From: Bernardetia sp042180575
GTDB lineage: Bacteria > Bacteroidota > Bacteroidia > Cytophagales > Bernardetiaceae
Direction of reading: 5' to 3'
DNA: 64,000 bases
NCBI RefSeq assembly: GCF_042180575.1
Contig: NZ_CP170094.1
Coordinates: 1,612,001 to 1,676,000 of the forward strand
The notes under the pieces: generated by a model
The model's input: only the letters and a program-made list of their open reading frames with translations
The model's database searches: none
Told to the model about the DNA's origin: nothing
Shown here: in pieces, positions 25,745-34,299 of the stretch
Layout: each line of letters starts with the position of its first letter
Numbering within the stretch: the first letter of the stretch is position 1
Translations under genes and position numbers: made by a program

Positions 25745-26440
25745 ATGTTTGACCACAAGAAATTTCATAATACAGACTTTTTCAAGTTTGCCCACGGACA
25801 TCAGAATATTCCAACAACAACACTTGAAGGATATGCACAAAATAGCATCCAAAACATGACTCGTTCTATTATTGAGGAAAGGCAAACTCATTTCCAAGAA
25901 ATTGATGTATTTTCTCGCCTAATGATGGATAGAATTATTTTTCTTGGTACAGGTGTAGACGATCATATTTCTAATATTATAGTAGCTCAGCTTTTGTTTT
26001 TAGAATCTGCAGATCCTGATAAAGATGTATTGATGTATATTAATAGCCCTGGTGGTTCTGTATATGCAGGATTGGGAATCTATGATACTATGCAATATGT
26101 GAAGCCTGATATATCTACTGTATGTACTGGTTTGGCTGCTTCTATGGGTGCTGTTTTGCTTACGGCTGGTCAGAAAGGCAAGCGTGCAGCTCTTCCTCAT
26201 GCTCGTGTCATGATTCATCAACCACTTGGAGGTATTCAAGGACAGGCATCTGATATTGAGATTACAGCAAAACAGATTTTACTCATCAAGAAAGAATTGA
26301 CTCAAATTTTGGCTGACCAATCTGGACAAGATTACGAAACAGTAGAAAGAGATTGCGACCGTGATTATTGGATGATTGCACCAGAAGCAAAAGAATATGG
26401 CTTAATTGACGAAGTTTTGGAGCGTAAAAAAGACAAGTAA
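25745..26440 (+). CDS. clpP: ATP-dependent Clp protease proteolytic subunit
   Basis: 231 aa. Catalytic triad S133 ('GLAASMGAVLL'), H158 ('ARVMIHQPLGG') and D207 ('CDRDYWMIAPEA'); 'NSPGGSVYAGLGIYD' lies before the Ser. It forms the barrel-shaped 14-mer that degrades proteins unfolded by ClpX or ClpA/C in the cytoplasm. The N-terminus is ~25 residues longer than in E. coli and is probably a propeptide. clpX is not adjacent. A terminator follows at 26479. Confidence 0.97.
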   Translation: MFDHKKFHNTDFFKFAHGHQNIPTTTLEGYAQNSIQNMTRSIIEERQTHFQEIDVFSRLMMDRIIFLGTGVDDHISNIIVAQLLFLESADPDKDVLMYINSPGGSVYAGLGIYDTMQYVKPDISTVCTGLAASMGAVLLTAGQKGKRAALPHARVMIHQPLGGIQGQASDIEITAKQILLIKKELTQILADQSGQDYETVERDCDRDYWMIAPEAKEYGLIDEVLERKKDK

Positions 26441-26478
26441 TTAGAAATTTTCAATGAAATTTGATAATTAAAATTATA

Positions 26479-26518
26479 AAGCATTATATTCTATTTTTTT
26501 AGAATGTAATGCTTTTTT
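26479..26518 (+). terminator. Terminator of clpP
   Basis: AAGCATTATATTCTA pairs with TAGAATGTAATGCTT (one mismatch) around a T-loop and runs into TTTTTT, 40 bp after the clpP stop. Confidence 0.75.
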
Positions 26519-26580
26519 GATACCATTTTATAAAAACTATAAGTAACTGGGCAAAATTATTTATAGGTTAATGAAATCTG

Positions 26581-26610
26581 TCTGACACCTCAAAGGTGTC
26601 TTGACAGTTT
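26581..26610. repeat. REP-like hairpin, partial unit
   Basis: GACACCT/AGGTGTC hairpin followed by TTGACAGTTT, the left arm of hairpin 2 of the GTAGC...GCTAC elements at 10329 and 30448. It looks like a truncated member of that family. Confidence 0.45.
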
Positions 26611-26668
26611 AAATTTCCATTTTCTAATTCTTTTTTAGATATGTTTTATTTTGCTCTGTTACTTACTT

Positions 26669-27178
26669 ATGAAAAAACTTACTCTTTTTCTTTTTAGTTT
26701 ACTGATTTTAGCAAGTTGCACCTCTAATTCATCTAACAGATTAGAGAGTTTTGAGATAGAAAATAAAGAAAAACGAATCGAAGTTTTATCAGAACAAATT
26801 AAAGAATATTCTGAAATTTTGGATGCCGAATATTCTCTTTTTAATGCTAATGGTTTTGAAAATAGAGTCGTTTTTGTTTCTGCTGCTTCCTATTGGGATT
26901 ATAAAATAGCTCTGCAAATAGATGCAAATAACCTTGATAAATGGCTTATAGGAATGTATAATGCAGAAAATGAGAATGCAGAAGATTCAGTTTGGATAAA
27001 AACTATTTTGGATAATTTAGACACTACAAGAAAACAAAATTGGATAGAAAACATGGAAAAAAGCAATCCCAAAAGATTCACGATATCAGCCACAAACGGA
27101 TATACTAAAGTAGCTATTGTTTATCAAAATGATACAATAGATGAAGCAGTTATTTTTGAAAGGATTATACAACAATAA
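26669..27178 (+). CDS. Lipoprotein of unknown function
   Basis: 169 aa from the ATG at 26669. A TTG 18 nt upstream is in frame but unlikely. The signal is type II: MKKLTLFLFSLLILASC with lipobox LASC. The mature part is acidic and helical (RLESFEIENKEKRIEVLSEQ) with Trp-containing segments, and no family is recognised. Membrane anchoring on the periplasmic face or in the outer membrane is expected. Confidence 0.75.
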   Translation: MKKLTLFLFSLLILASCTSNSSNRLESFEIENKEKRIEVLSEQIKEYSEILDAEYSLFNANGFENRVVFVSAASYWDYKIALQIDANNLDKWLIGMYNAENENAEDSVWIKTILDNLDTTRKQNWIENMEKSNPKRFTISATNGYTKVAIVYQNDTIDEAVIFERIIQQ

Positions 27179-27303
27179 CTTTCAAGACTTATTAACTCTC
27201 TTTATTTAGAATAATTCTAAAAAATGACTTCTGTCATTTTTTTTTATGCCTTCTCTGTCTTATTTTTGTGGAAAATGAGATTGTCTATAATTAGTCTAAA
27301 TAA

Positions 27304-29922
27304 ATGAACACGTTTCTTACCTCTTCTTTTTGTTGTTTTTATCGAAGTATTTTTGCTTTTTGTTGTTGCTGCTGTTGTTGTGTAGTTTGTAGTTTTTGCC
27401 TCGCTCAAAATAGTAGTGGCTTGAAAGCATCTATAAAGACAAATACAACATTAGAAACACAAATCCGAATAAAAGGAAATGTTTCAACGTCTTCTTATTC
27501 CAAAAATGAACCTCTCTTTGGGGCAACTATCGTCGTTCAAGAATTAGGCAAATATGCTCAAAGTGATGATAAAGGTAATTTTTTAGTAGAATTTTTCGCT
27601 CCCTCTTCTCCTAATTCTACTTATACGCTTGTCGCTTATTTATACGGATTCAAAACAGTTTCAAAAGAAATAGACATAAAAAATAACACTACATTAACTA
27701 TAAATTTTGACTTAGAAGAATTACAAGATTCTTTAAAAACAATCGTAGTAGAAGGAAATTCCGAGCTAGAAAACTCTAACTTAATGGCTCGCCTCAATAC
27801 CATTGATGGAATGGGAATTTATGAATCAAAAAAGAGTGAAGTAATCGTTTTGAGCAATACAACAGCAAACTTAGCAGCCAATAATTCAAGACAAATTTAT
27901 GCAAAAGTAGCAGGTCTGAATGTATGGGAAAGCGATGGAGCAGGTATTCAATTAGGCATCGGAGCTAGAGGACTTTCGCCAAATCGTACAGCAAATTTTA
28001 ATACTCGCCAAAATGGTTATGATATTTCTGCTGATGCGCTCGGTTATCCTGAAAGTTATTATACGCCACCTGTTGAGGCTGTTGAGCGCATTGAATTGGT
28101 GCGTGGTGCAGCGTCTTTGCAGTATGGAACGCAGTTTGGAGGAATGCTAAATTTTGTAATGAAAGATGCTCCCAAAAAAGATAATTTTGAAACTAACTTT
28201 CGACAAACTGTTGGCTCTTATGGATTTACGAGTAGTTTTGTTGATGTAGGTGGAAATTTAGGAAAGAAATCAAATCAAAATGGCGATTCGAAACTAAGTT
28301 ATTACGGATTTTATCAGTATAAGCGTGGTGATGGCTGGAGAAAAAATTCTGGTTTTGATGTTCATACAGGTTTTGCAAAACTTACTTTTAGACCTTCTTC
28401 AAAATTCAAAATTTCGGTAGAATATACAGGAATGAACTATCTAGCACAACAAGCTGGAGGACTTACTGATGTTATGTTTGAGCAAAACCCACGTCAGTCG
28501 ATTAGAGATAGAAACTGGTTTGCCGTAAATTGGAACTTAGGAGCAGTAAATATAGATTACAAAATTTCTGACAAAACTCAACTCAATAGCCGTACTTTCG
28601 GATTGTATGCAGGAAGAAAAACAGTCGGAAATTTAGATAAAATAAGTGTCATTGATTTTGGACAAAATAGAACATTGATAGATGGAGATTTCAAAAACTT
28701 TGGAAATGAAACTCGTCTTTTACATCGTTATTCTATCAACTTTTTAGGCGAAAAATTCAAAAAACAAACTCACGCTTTCATAACAGGTTTTAGATATTAC
28801 AACGGTTTTACTACACAAAGGCAAGGCGATGCAGATGCAACTAATGAACCTAACTTTACCTTCTTAAACTCTGAAAATTTAGAAAATTCTTCTTATAAAT
28901 TTCCTAATCAAAATGCTTCTTTTTTTATAGAAAATGTATTTAATCTTTCTGATAAATGGAGTATTACCCCTGGAATTAGAGCCGAATATATCAAGACACA
29001 AGCTGACGGATTTTATAAGGAACGAGTTTTTGATTTTGCAGGAAATCTTATTTCTGAAACCAAAAATGAGGAAAGTTTAGAGCGTCCTAGGAGTTTTATT
29101 TTGGGTGGAATTGGAATTAGTTATAAACCTATTGTAAATTCTAAAAATGAATTAGAAATTTATGCGAATTTCTCTCAAAACTACCGTTCGGTTACTTTTA
29201 GTGATTTGCGTATTCAGAATCCAAATTTAGTAATTAGTCCAGATATAAAAGATGAAAGTGGTTATAATGCAGATTTGGGTTTTAGAGGAAAAATAAACAC
29301 TCTTTTACAGTTTGATGTAAGTCTTTTTTACTTGAATTATAATGACAGAATCAGCCAAGTAGAACGCAAAGGAGTTGCTCCAACTTATAATCCATATCGT
29401 TTTAGAGGAAATATTGCACAAGCCAAAATCTACGGAGTTGAATCGCTTTTAGAATTTAATGTCGGAAAAATTGGTCATAATTGGATAGAGAGTATTTTAC
29501 CAAAATCATACTTAGGATTTTATTTGAATACTTCAATTCTAAAAAGTAAATATACAAATTCGGAAGAAACAGCAGTTTTGGGTAGAGAAGTTGAGCTAGT
29601 TCCACCTATTACATTGCGTACAGGATTGCAGTTTGGCTACAAAGATTTCAAACTTTCGTATCAATATTCTTATACAAAAGAACATTTTACAGATGCTACC
29701 AATGTTATCCGAAGTGCGACGGCTGTTAGTGGAATTATTCCTTCTTATTCTGTAATGGATTTATCAGCAAGTTATTCCTACAAATGGCTAAAAATAGAAG
29801 GAAGTATAAATAATCTCACAAACAATTCTTATTTTACAAGACGTGCAGACGGTTATCCAGGTCCAGGAATTATTCCTGCTGATGGAAGAGCTTTTTTCTT
29901 GACTTTGGGAGCTAGTTTTTAA
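27304..29922 (+). CDS. TonB-dependent receptor, FecA-like
   Basis: 872 aa. The unusual signal sequence contains seven consecutive Cys (27361-27381) and ends CLAQ. A CarboxypepD_reg-like domain is at ~55-140 ('GATIVVQELGKYAQSDDKGN'), and the plug at ~150-290 has 'GIGARGLSPNRTANFNTRQN' and 'AVERIELVRGAASLQYGTQF', closely resembling FecA-type ferric citrate receptors. The beta-barrel continues to the C-terminal 'AFFLTLGASF'. It is an outer-membrane importer, probably of an iron chelate; substrate is inferred. No FecIR sigma/anti-sigma pair is adjacent. Confidence 0.88.
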   Translation: MNTFLTSSFCCFYRSIFAFCCCCCCCVVCSFCLAQNSSGLKASIKTNTTLETQIRIKGNVSTSSYSKNEPLFGATIVVQELGKYAQSDDKGNFLVEFFAPSSPNSTYTLVAYLYGFKTVSKEIDIKNNTTLTINFDLEELQDSLKTIVVEGNSELENSNLMARLNTIDGMGIYESKKSEVIVLSNTTANLAANNSRQIYAKVAGLNVWESDGAGIQLGIGARGLSPNRTANFNTRQNGYDISADALGYPESYYTPPVEAVERIELVRGAASLQYGTQFGGMLNFVMKDAPKKDNFETNFRQTVGSYGFTSSFVDVGGNLGKKSNQNGDSKLSYYGFYQYKRGDGWRKNSGFDVHTGFAKLTFRPSSKFKISVEYTGMNYLAQQAGGLTDVMFEQNPRQSIRDRNWFAVNWNLGAVNIDYKISDKTQLNSRTFGLYAGRKTVGNLDKISVIDFGQNRTLIDGDFKNFGNETRLLHRYSINFLGEKFKKQTHAFITGFRYYNGFTTQRQGDADATNEPNFTFLNSENLENSSYKFPNQNASFFIENVFNLSDKWSITPGIRAEYIKTQADGFYKERVFDFAGNLISETKNEESLERPRSFILGGIGISYKPIVNSKNELEIYANFSQNYRSVTFSDLRIQNPNLVISPDIKDESGYNADLGFRGKINTLLQFDVSLFYLNYNDRISQVERKGVAPTYNPYRFRGNIAQAKIYGVESLLEFNVGKIGHNWIESILPKSYLGFYLNTSILKSKYTNSEETAVLGREVELVPPITLRTGLQFGYKDFKLSYQYSYTKEHFTDATNVIRSATAVSGIIPSYSVMDLSASYSYKWLKIEGSINNLTNNSYFTRRADGYPGPGIIPADGRAFFLTLGASF

Positions 29923-30000
29923 AATACTGTACTGATTAGCGAGTGATTTTTATGATTGATATGATGAATGAAGATAAGTTGCTTTACCCTTGTTTTTTAT

Positions 30001-30073
30001 ATAGGTCAGTCTCGTAGAGCAGACCGTTTATAGTATATTTTTGCAAACGGTCTGCCCTTTGGGACTGACCTAT
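30001..30073. terminator. Long two-step palindrome between convergent genes
   Basis: Outer arms ATAGGTCAGTC (30001-30011) and GACTGACCTAT (30063-30073), inner arms GCAGACCGTTT (30019-30029) and AAACGGTCTGC (30044-30054). All 22 bp are perfect. It lies between the stops at 29922 (+) and 30086 (-). It could terminate both transcripts, or be a REP-type element since its outer/inner plan resembles the GTAGC units. Confidence 0.6.
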
Positions 30074-30085
30074 TTGTATTTTTTT

Positions 30086-30325
30086 CTAAGAAACCACAAT
30101 ATCAAATTCAATTCCTTCTTTTACTAGAGGTTTGAAGTAATGATTCATTCGTCCTATGTGGGTGTCAATATCATATTCACCTCTAAGATTGTTTTTATTT
30201 ACTCGTAATGATACTTTTTTGTCATCTGATGTATCTATTTGTATGGCTAATCCAAATAATTTTTCGAATTGTTGTGAGTAAGATGTAATTGTTGAGTAGG
30301 CTTCTTGATTTTTGAATTGTTCCAT
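30086..30325 (-). CDS. Small unknown protein
   Basis: 79 aa, soluble, no signal ('MEQFKNQEAYSTITSYSQQF' start, 'VKEGIEFDIVVS' end). The composition is ordinary for a small alpha/beta protein. No family recognised. It stands alone between two palindromic elements. Confidence 0.6.
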   Translation of the reverse strand: MEQFKNQEAYSTITSYSQQFEKLFGLAIQIDTSDDKKVSLRVNKNNLRGEYDIDTHIGRMNHYFKPLVKEGIEFDIVVS

Positions 30326-30447
30326 TTATTTTGAGGTTGATTTGTTATAAATTAACTTTGTAGTTTCTTTAACATTTGTTCTAAAAAAATGTTCTTTTTT
30401 TGCCACAAAAAAATCACAAACCAAACTAAATTGATTTGTGATTTAAT

Positions 30448-30512
30448 GTAGCTGACACTTTTCAAGTGTCAGAAATACATATTTTCTACGACAGTTAGAA
30501 ACTGTCGGCTAC
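30448..30512. repeat. REP-like bipartite palindrome (GTAGC...GCTAC)
   Basis: GTAGC (30448-30452) and GCTAC (30508-30512) enclose hairpin 1 TGACACTT/AAGTGTCA and hairpin 2 CGACAGTT/AACTGTCG, the same layout as at 10329-10411. It ends 2 bp from the stop of the convergent-side lipoprotein gene (30514) and may also terminate it. Confidence 0.65.
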
Positions 30513-30513
30513 T

Positions 30514-30963
30514 TTAACGAAAAGACACATTTTTTCTATTTTCAGTAGAATAATAAATGGCTACATTTTTTCCTACATTCAAATTATCATATTGGTCTTT
30601 AGTAACTTCTACACTTGTTGAGGTCAAATTATCCGTTCTTCCTACTTCTTTTCCTGTATTTTTGATTCCTTCTCCAATATCTTCCAAAACATCCTCCAAA
30701 TCTTCATTTGTTCCGTTTGTATTTTTTTCTGAATTAGGAACTTCAGGAGAAGCAAAGTAATACAAGACTGTAAAATATTTCATTGTTCCACCTACATCCT
30801 GTGTGTATTTATTGGTAACACGAGCTTCTACTGGCACTTTGTCATCAAAAACATCTGTTCCTTGTGAAACTGTTTTTTTGGCACAAGAAGAAAAAAGAAA
30901 AGCAAAAGAAAATAAAAGAGCGAATAAAAAAGAGGTTTTACCTAATGATTTTTGAGTAAACAT
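30514..30963 (-). CDS. Lipoprotein of unknown function
   Basis: 149 aa. Signal peptide with lipobox FSSC at ~24-27 (AFLFSSCAKKTVSQ). The mature part has 'PVEARVTNKYTQDVGGTMKY' and ends with a short beta segment 'KNVAIYYSTENRKNVSF', suggesting a small beta-barrel or SH3-like fold. There is a Glu/Asn-rich middle. Likely outer-membrane anchored; function unknown. Confidence 0.75.
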   Translation of the reverse strand: MFTQKSLGKTSFLFALLFSFAFLFSSCAKKTVSQGTDVFDDKVPVEARVTNKYTQDVGGTMKYFTVLYYFASPEVPNSEKNTNGTNEDLEDVLEDIGEGIKNTGKEVGRTDNLTSTSVEVTKDQYDNLNVGKNVAIYYSTENRKNVSFR

Positions 30964-31196
30964 AATTCTAAAAATTGAAGTTGAAAAAATAAAGTTAAAA
31001 AAATAGATTTTTGAAAATCTCTGCTAATATAACAAACTTGATTTATAAATTGTTTTGATTGAGATGAATTTTCAAATAAACTAATCAACTCTTTTATAAT
31101 TTTCTATAAAACCCAAATTTGCAATATTCCATTAAAGTTAATCGTAATTTATTTATAAAATCACACCAAATTTAATCTCATCAAAATCACTCAATT

Positions 31197-34178
31197 ATGA
31201 AAAAGCAATCATTTTTATCGACATTGTTTTTCCTGCTTATTTTTATATTTCATTTTTCATTTGCCCCTAATCTATATGCACAAGGTTGGCTAGACAAAAT
31301 CAAGAAAAAAGCAGAAGACAAGAAAAATGAGCTTCAAGATAAAATCATAGATAAAACAGAAGACAAGGTAGAAAATAAAGCCGAAAATCTAACTGATGAA
31401 GAATTTACAGAAGTAAGAAGTTCGTATGATACTTCTACTTTTGGTTATGCTATTGCTTTTATTGATAATGCTGATTTGTACGAAGAAAAACAAACAGGAC
31501 AAAAAGCAAAACGACTTTTGATGCGTTTTTCTGATGAAATTGGAATAACAGGCGAAAAACAAAATGACCCTCTTAAAGCTGCAAAAGATTATTATGATTT
31601 GGGAGAAATGGCACAGTCTGCTCGTTTTTATAAAAAAGCTGAACAACATTTTTTGAAATCAGAGCAAGAATTTAGTCGTTTAAATAAAACTTCACATCCA
31701 CTTTATCCAAAACTTATCAATAATCTAGGTTTGCTTTATTATTCTACCAAACAGATTTCAGAAGCTGAAAAATATATTCAAAAAGCCTTAGAAATAAGCT
31801 CAAATTCTAACAATCAAGAAAATGAAAATTATACGGCTGCACTAAATAATCAAGCAATGATTTGGAAAGACAAAGGACTTTATAGTGAATCTGAAAAGCA
31901 ATTTGAAAAAATTAAAACCATTCAATCTCAAAATAAAAATAATCAAACGGTTTCTTCAGCGATTGTTTTGAATAATCAAGCCATTTTATTTCAAGAGTTA
32001 GGGCGTTATAGAGAAGCCGAAAAATATTTATCACAAGCATTAGAAATTGCAGCTTTGAGTTTAAAAGGAAATTCGAATACTTATCAACGTTTTTTGATAA
32101 ATCAAGCTCTTTTATACCAACAAATGAAACGGTATGAAGAATCAGAAACACTTTTTTTACAGAGTATAAAATTAAAAGAAAAACGAATCGGAACACGTAA
32201 TCACCCAGATTTGGCACGCATGCTGACAGGTTTGGCTGCTCTATATTTGGAAATGGGAAAGAATGACAAAACGGAAGAATTACTCTTGGAAGCACAACGA
32301 ATTTATGAGAAAAAATTAGGAAATGATAATTTATCCTACGCAACTGCTAGTCATTATTTGGGGCAATTTTACAGGACTTTTGAAAGCAATGAAAAATTAA
32401 ATAAAGCTGAAAATCAATTAAAAACAGCCTTAGAAATTAGAGTAAATCAGCTTGGAAAAAATCATATCAAAACCATAGAAACCTTAGAAGAATTGGCTTT
32501 ATTATATTGGAAACAAGATAAAATTGAACAAAGCATAATTCTCTTTGAGAACGTAATTTCTCATAATTACGACTTTATAAAGAATTATTTCCCTGCCATG
32601 AGTGAAACTGAAAAGGAACGTTATTGGGACAAAATCCGTCCTACTTTTTTGCGTTTTTATAGTTTTGTAACTGATACAGAAACTAACTATCCAAATAAAT
32701 ATCCTGCCCTTGTTACACAAATGCACAATGCACATTTGGCTACAAAGGCGATTTTACTCAATACAACAAATAAAATTAAGGAAGGAGTTTTGAAATCGGA
32801 TAATCAACAACTAAAAGACGATTATCAAAAATGGATTAGCAATAGAGAACAGCTTATTGAGCTTTATGCCTACACGCCAGAAGAACTCAAAGAACAAGGA
32901 ATTGATAGAAATACACTAGAAAAGGAAACTAATCAAATTGAAAAAAACCTATCTGCAAGTCTGCCAGAACTTTTCAAAGAAAGTGATTTGAAAACCTACC
33001 AAGACATCAAAAACGCATTACCACAAAAAACAGCTTTTGTAGATATTATTTCTTTTCCAAAACACGACATAAAAGAGAAGAATAATAAACTTTCAGAAAC
33101 ACAGTATGTCGCTTTATTAGGAACTCCAAATTTTGATTCCCCAAAACTTATTATTCTAAAAAATGGCTCTGAATTAGACAAAGGCGATTTTAATTATCAT
33201 AGAAATACCATTCAAATAAAAATAGAAGACGAAGAAAGTTTTGCAGCCTATTGGAAATCGATTTATGACGAATTGGAAAAAATAAAAGAAGAAGAATCAA
33301 CTGAAAAAATATTTGTTTCTTTAGATGGAATTTATAATCAAATCAATCTCAATACACTTCGTCTTGACGATGGTTCGTATGTTATTGATAAGCAAAATCT
33401 TGTTTTTTTGAATAATTTGAAGGATTTGACAAAAGAAAAAAGCAAAACGAGTTCTGTCAAGAATAATAAAATTGTTTTGGTAGGTTTTCCGAATTATGGA
33501 AATACAGGAAAAATTCCTCCCCTCCCTGGAACGAAAACTGAAGTAGAAGCAATCCAAAAATTACTACAAAAAAATGGACAAAAAACAGAGATTATTTTAG
33601 GAAATTCAGCAGATGAAAAAGCGATTAAATCGATTCAAAATCCACATATTTTGCATATTGCTACGCATGGTTATTTTCTGCCAGATGATGCAATTTCTAC
33701 TGGCGAAAATACTCGTTCGTTTGGTTTACAGGCAAGTCAAGTTCGTCAGAATCCACTTTTGCGTTCGGGTTTGATGTTTACAAATGCAGAATCAGCTTTA
33801 GACACCAAAAAATCAAAAGAAACCACAGAAAGCAATAACGGAATCTTGACAGCCTACGAAGCAAGAGGATTAAATTTGGAAGGAACAGAACTTGTAATTT
33901 TGAGTGCATGTGAAACTGGCTTGGGCGACATAAAAGCAGGTGAGGGCGTTTATGGACTTCAAAGAGCCTTTCAACTAGCAGGTGCAAAATCGACAATTAT
34001 GAGCCTTTGGCAAGTGAGCGATGAAGCAACAGCAAAACTAATGACTTATTTTTATGAAAATTGGGCGACAACAAAAGATGTAAATAAAGCATTCAGAGAA
34101 GCACAAGAAAAACTCAAAAAAGAATATCCAGAACCTTATTTTTGGGGTGCTTTTATGTTGATACAGACTGAGAAGTAA
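31197..34178 (+). CDS. Secreted CHAT-domain (caspase-like) protein with TPR repeats
   Basis: 993 aa. A signal peptide (MKKQSFLSTLFFLLIFIFHF..YAQ) is followed by a charged Lys/Glu stretch and then about eight TPR repeats (~125-460; 'YPKLINNLGLLYYSTKQISE' type). A linker leads to a CHAT domain (~630-990) with catalytic H824 in 'HIATHGYF' and C905 in 'ILSACETGLGD', plus 'GAKSTIMSLWQVSDEATAKL'. CHAT proteases are clan CD peptidases related to caspases and separase. A signal peptide implies that it works in the periplasm or outside. The TPR array should choose partners. A TPR membrane protein gene follows 120 bp downstream on the same strand. Confidence 0.88.
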   Translation: MKKQSFLSTLFFLLIFIFHFSFAPNLYAQGWLDKIKKKAEDKKNELQDKIIDKTEDKVENKAENLTDEEFTEVRSSYDTSTFGYAIAFIDNADLYEEKQTGQKAKRLLMRFSDEIGITGEKQNDPLKAAKDYYDLGEMAQSARFYKKAEQHFLKSEQEFSRLNKTSHPLYPKLINNLGLLYYSTKQISEAEKYIQKALEISSNSNNQENENYTAALNNQAMIWKDKGLYSESEKQFEKIKTIQSQNKNNQTVSSAIVLNNQAILFQELGRYREAEKYLSQALEIAALSLKGNSNTYQRFLINQALLYQQMKRYEESETLFLQSIKLKEKRIGTRNHPDLARMLTGLAALYLEMGKNDKTEELLLEAQRIYEKKLGNDNLSYATASHYLGQFYRTFESNEKLNKAENQLKTALEIRVNQLGKNHIKTIETLEELALLYWKQDKIEQSIILFENVISHNYDFIKNYFPAMSETEKERYWDKIRPTFLRFYSFVTDTETNYPNKYPALVTQMHNAHLATKAILLNTTNKIKEGVLKSDNQQLKDDYQKWISNREQLIELYAYTPEELKEQGIDRNTLEKETNQIEKNLSASLPELFKESDLKTYQDIKNALPQKTAFVDIISFPKHDIKEKNNKLSETQYVALLGTPNFDSPKLIILKNGSELDKGDFNYHRNTIQIKIEDEESFAAYWKSIYDELEKIKEEESTEKIFVSLDGIYNQINLNTLRLDDGSYVIDKQNLVFLNNLKDLTKEKSKTSSVKNNKIVLVGFPNYGNTGKIPPLPGTKTEVEAIQKLLQKNGQKTEIILGNSADEKAIKSIQNPHILHIATHGYFLPDDAISTGENTRSFGLQASQVRQNPLLRSGLMFTNAESALDTKKSKETTESNNGILTAYEARGLNLEGTELVILSACETGLGDIKAGEGVYGLQRAFQLAGAKSTIMSLWQVSDEATAKLMTYFYENWATTKDVNKAFREAQEKLKKEYPEPYFWGAFMLIQTEK

Positions 34179-34299
34179 AAAAATAACGCATTGATAATCA
34201 ACAATTTTTAAGCTAATTTAAGAATATAACAAACTATTCAAACCTAAACAACGTACATACATAAATCTAATTTATTTAAATATTCAAAAAATATTTTCC

